Assembly (NCBI GenBank): GCA_904066235.2
Contig: CAJFCV020000005.1
Span: 6,381,501-6,445,500 of the forward strand
Source: Bursaphelenchus xylophilus
Lineage: Eukaryota; Nematoda; Chromadorea; Rhabditida; Aphelenchoididae
Reading direction: 5' to 3'
Length of the DNA stretch: 64,000 nt
Shown here: positions 61,101-64,000 of the stretch, piece by piece
How the letters are laid out: each line of letters starts with the position of its first letter
Position numbering within the stretch: the stretch's first letter is position 1
Notes under the pieces: generated by a model
The model's database searches: none
What the model saw: only the letters and a program-made list of their open reading frames with translations
Told to the model about the DNA's origin: nothing
Program-made: the position numbers and the translations under genes

Positions 61101-62477
61101 ACTTGCGGTGCAGTACATTATGTCTAACAGGTAAGTTCCGTACGGCCAGCGCCAGAAAACGTCAAAAAACCAAACGTCGTTGCCGGCGAACTCCCTTTTC
61201 TGAACTCTCCCAAAAAACCCCGAACTCCCCCCTTTGTTGAACATTTCCCCATTTTGAAAATTGAAAAAATAAGGTATAGTATGACATGTCATACGATGAA
61301 ATATAATAGCTGCTAATTTTTTTAGAGATAATGTTGAATTATTGGTTACCAATAACTTCTAGTGCGTTTCAAATGAATAGGGATGTAATTTGTAAGTTTA
61401 AAACGCGCTTCGGAATAAATTTTAACAATTTGACAAATTTTCAAAAACTTTGGGAAGGCATAGAAAGGTCAATTCAGGATATTTTTTTTCAAATTCAACC
61501 GGTTGAAAATGGCGCATCTCAGCTCCAGAAAAATCTAAATTTCATGAAAATCGGCGGAGTCTCCGCGGAGAAATCTAAAAAAAGAGGACGGAAGGTTTTA
61601 GTGGCCCACCCTGTATAATTTTTGATAAAACATTAAAATAAAATATAACATGCCAACCTTATTTTTTTCAATTTGCAAAAAATTTTCATCGTAAAACATC
61701 TCACACCCTATTTTTTCAATTTGCAAAGTGAGGGGGAGTGTTCAAAAAAGGGGAGAGTCCGTAAGGGGGAAGGTTCAGAAAAGGGGGAGAGTTCGGGCTC
61801 AACCCCTTATTAATAATTGCAAACACTCTGGGGATCATATACACAAGTTTTTTAGCAAAACAGTACAGGTTCCTACCATTTTGAAACGCCCAAAATTTGG
61901 AAAAACTTTCGTTTAAAGTGAAAAATAAATAATCTTTTAGTGTACGTTTTCAAACCTCCACTTTAAATCTGTAAAGGTTTCGTATCCGTCAAGGGAACCT
62001 CGATATTGCAATTACGGATTTTATAAAGGTTCCTATCATTTTGAAATAGAGTGTATACAGTGTTCTTATACCTACAAATGGCCAAAGCTTTGTCCACTCC
62101 AACTTTCAAACAAATTACAAGCCCAGGTTCGCTTGATACGGCCACTCCGTCAAGATCTTGATACCTCAGCTTTGCCCCACTTAGGACCTCGTCGACTTGC
62201 CGATCAATTAACCGGCGGTGGTTCTGTGCGGCCAAAAACGGGCTAATTCCGCCGATATTTTGTTGAGACACCCAGTTCTGATCTCTTCGAGAAGCCAGAA
62301 TCCCCTTCTCACTGTCCAAAATTGCAGCACAAGTATCATCGCAACTAAATATATAACGCTCAACGCATAATTTTAAACATACCTCGTTTCTATTCCGAGA
62401 ACAGTGTAATTTCGATGAATTAATGACCAGTACCTTGCGATTCGAAGCCGGAGGGTATTTGAAGCATTAAAACCCAT
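58125..62477 (-). CDS. OSGEPL1: Mitochondrial tRNA N6-threonylcarbamoyladenosine synthase (OSGEPL1/Qri7)
   Basis: Transfers threonylcarbamoyl from TC-AMP to A37 of ANN-decoding mitochondrial tRNAs (Kae1/TsaD/Qri7 family). Six exons give 404 residues: 62477-62383, 62344-62072, 61042-60770, 60733-60589, 60540-60293, 58305-58125. The basic N-terminus MGFNASNTLRLRIARYWSLI suits mitochondrial import. Family motifs in order: VLGIETSCDDTCAAIL (26-41); VKVGVDKALAICR; metal-binding HHMKAH (H134, H138); LLISGGHS (156-163); GETIDKVAR; MPSVCGADMDFASL; VIAGGVAANKYIRR; TDNAEMIAW with metal-binding D330. The last exon (EAKSPLGEDISDKV) matches the OSGEPL1 tail and is reached only across a 1.99-kb intron. Introns 2 and 5 are swollen by transposable elements; introns 1, 3 and 4 are 38, 36 and 48 nt. 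Confidence 0.93.
58634..59705. mobile_element. 1.07-kb foldback element, TA-flanked, in the last OSGEPL1 intron
   Basis: The ends CAGGGTGTTTCAAGAAATTT and AAATTTCTTGAAACACCCTG are perfect complements, flanked by TA on both sides as for Tc1/mariner insertions. Complementarity continues for about 475 bp per arm (GCCGTTGCAACGGC, CGGCGGAG blocks, CATCGGATGACAACAAAAAA), leaving a loop of about 110 bp around 59110-59220. It encodes no transposase. ORFs on both strands are mirror images and not genes. Confidence 0.88.
60244..60263. repeat. Solo terminal-repeat remnant
   Basis: The sequence ATTTCTTGATACACCCTG, followed by TA, differs by one base from the right end of the element that ends at 59705. 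It lies 29 bases from the intron donor, with no obvious partner end nearby. It may mark an older or nested copy accounting for 59706-60263. Confidence 0.55.
61062..62053. mobile_element. TA-flanked element of about 1 kb in OSGEPL1 intron 2
   Basis: The left end CACTCTGTTTCAAAATTATA and the complement of the right end (CACTCTATTTCAAAATGATA) form imperfect terminal inverted repeats of about 27 bp, each bordered by TATA. The interior has no transposase. It holds further repeat-family pieces: GACATGTCATACGATGAAA near 61283, and a third terminal-like GGTTCCTACCATTTTGAAAC near 61868. Without it the intron would be about 35 nt. Confidence 0.75.
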
Positions 62478-62897
62478 AAAGACAAGATCAAAGTCAGCAG
62501 TACTTCATCCGTAAATCATCCAACTTCTTCAAATTATTGCGAACTCTTTTTGCAATATATTTTTTAAGGACGTTATGCCAAAAAAATTATCGTGCAGGGA
62601 CACACGGAAAGAGGTTTTGATTTGTAAAGGAGTAAGATCTCTCTTCTTATAAGAGAGCATCTGCAAGTAAGATTATTCAATACTTTAGAAATCAGAAAAG
62701 TATCCTAATATTATACCTCAAAGAAGTGTGTTTAAAGATCCCTACGAGTGAAGGGAATCTTGCAGTTCCCAAAATGTACGAATTTGAAGTGGGAAGTTAG
62801 AATAGGAAAGTATGTTATTACTTATTGTTATTAAAAATTATAAAAAAGTAACAATAAAACTTCTAGGCGCTCTCGATGGTATTTTCTAGTCGTTAAA
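62478..62897. promoter_or_regulatory. Shared region between divergent OSGEPL1 and ACTMAP starts
   Basis: 420 bases separate two start codons on opposite strands, so both promoters should lie here. I see no recognisable motif; the half nearer ACTMAP is A/T-rich. Confidence 0.4.
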
Positions 62898-63802
62898 ATG
62901 GAACTCTTTGGGACTCTATTTTCACATCGACTCTCATCGATCAGAGAAACCGATAGTGAAGAAGTTGCTCATGGCGTACTGAGATGCGCCGAACCCGTAA
63001 AGTTTGATCTCCAGAAAGGACCTACATGCGGTCCTGTAGCTCAAGTAATTTTATCCAAACTTTTTGCAACAAGCGAAATTAGTGTGGAAGAAATCGTTGA
63101 GTACAACCGGTCAAAATCATATACTACAGTAGGTGAATGTTTCTCAGGTAATTTTAAAAAAATACTTTTTGATAGATGGATTGCTTAAGGCTAGGTGAAC
63201 GTTATTATTTTTATCATGAATTTTTGCATTTTTTATAGTGGACTGGATGAGAGAATCGTGTGCACATTTCTTCCCCGAATTGTCATCCCTTTCTGAATCT
63301 TTCCCTACTTCCATTGGTCTTGTTCGCAACCTTAAAGATGAAGCTTTATATTTGGTACCATATGATTCTGGTAAAGATCACGGACCTGTTTCTCAGAATG
63401 GGGTTTCAGCACATTGGTGCATCATAGTAGGCGTTTATATTCAAAATTTATATTTACATTTCAGATTGGTTACTTTATTATAACGAATCAGATAGACGAC
63501 GAAATTCTAAAGTTCCGTGAAGAAGATTTATATTTGGTGACATATCAGGGCAAAAGCAGGTATACTCAACATTTATAATCAGAATTATCAAGTTCTGTTC
63601 TGATTGCTCTAACTGTTTATTCAGAAACCCGGGACTGTGGAAATATACAGCGCTCCGAGCCAGTAATGCCCAGCTGAACACTTACGACAAACAGGATATG
63701 GCAATGGATATTGGGGGTATTCAGGCCGGCCTGAAGGGCCGAGTGGTTCGCATTCAAGGCGGCCAAGGACATCGCATGAAAATAGTCAACTTCCGGATGT
63801 GA
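62898..63802 (+). CDS. ACTMAP: Actin maturation protease (ACTMAP, C19orf54 family)
   Basis: Cysteine protease that removes the acetylated N-terminal residue of actin during maturation (known for the human enzyme). Four exons give 236 residues: 62898-63147, 63239-63426, 63465-63559, 63625-63802. Evidence: KGPTCGPVA with the likely catalytic Cys44; VPYDSGKDHGPVSQNGVSAH with likely catalytic His142 in AHWC; YQGKSRNPGLWKYTALRASN, the family's C-terminal KSR-LW-SN block. The intron at 63427 (38 nt) is needed to read WCIIIGYFIITNQ; the unspliced frame ends early. Human ACTMAP is longer because of an N-terminal proline-rich region that is absent here. Confidence 0.85.
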
Positions 63803-63885
63803 GCCGGGAATAAGTGGCGCTCCGTCGTCGCCATTATTTTTATGTTCTTACTTTACTGTCTTCTATTATGTATACCTGTTGATAA

Positions 63886-64000
63886 ATGGAACGGAGTAAA
63901 GGCTGGAGTTTGATTCAGAAATGTGTTCCGCGAATAATCGAATACGGGCGATCAGAGGGCATCCTTCAGGTCAGGGAGAATAAGGTTAGCCATGTCCGAT
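63886..64000 (+). CDS. Possible first exon of a further gene, cut by the window edge
   Basis: From the ATG at 63886 a frame stays open to the end (MERSKGWSLIQKCVPRIIEY, then GRSEGILQVRENKVSHVR). It begins 83 bases after the ACTMAP stop on the same strand. That spacing would suit a nematode operon, but no AG trans-splice site lies just before the ATG. Too short to classify; it could be chance. Confidence 0.35.
   Translation, partial: MERSKGWSLIQKCVPRIIEYGRSEGILQVRENKVSHVR

Overview
The window is from a small-intron metazoan genome, most probably a nematode. It has many spliceosomal introns of only 33-49 nt with TTTTCAG-type acceptors, and orthologues of UNC-76/FEZ, a Shaw potassium channel and a TTN-1-like titin, but no bacterial operon features. 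I place it as Nematoda or a close ecdysozoan relative by inference; no species can be named.

Positions 1-44189 (minus strand) are one giant gene, cut at the window's left edge. It encodes a titin-like (TTN-1-type) muscle protein. Reading from its 5' end at 44189, it has an N-terminal block of about eight immunoglobulin (Ig) domains (43.7-39.5 kb), a 2.96-kb exon with a long non-Ig linker and two Ig domains (39.2-36.3 kb), and two more Ig exons (35.5-34.8 kb). A 2.76-kb intron full of foldback repeats follows. Then comes one apparently uninterrupted exon of at least 32 kb. This exon holds a PEVK-like array of 24-residue units interleaved with 14 copies of a folded-looking module (31.6-21.0 kb), then about 21 kb of a charged KAEEEAKKKAEADKK / TEADKK array, interrupted once by a unique 140-residue island (10.55-10.97 kb). 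Two single-base insertions break its frame (about 8457 and 23632) and look like sequence errors. About 13,000 residues lie in the window.

The right third is ordinary gene-dense sequence. On the plus strand: a small secreted thrombospondin type-1 (TSP1) protein (45088-45753), a Shaw/Kv3 potassium channel (46321-50187), a second secreted protein with two TSP1 repeats (50528-52801), UNC-76/FEZ (53752-55772) and an unrecognised 317-residue protein (57018-58128). On the minus strand, the mitochondrial tRNA t6A synthase OSGEPL1/Qri7 (62477-58125) overlaps the preceding gene tail to tail by four bases. ACTMAP (actin maturation protease, 62898-63802) follows on plus. A further open frame starts at 63886 and runs off the right edge.

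Mobile DNA is concentrated in introns: two foldback elements in the titin intron, one 1.07-kb foldback in the last OSGEPL1 intron, and a TA-flanked element of about 1 kb that seems to have inflated a ~35-nt OSGEPL1 intron. Functional links are limited: titin (sarcomere) and ACTMAP (actin processing) are muscle/actin genes, Shaw and UNC-76 are neuronal, and nothing indicates co-regulation. No CRISPR, rRNA or tRNA gene was found.
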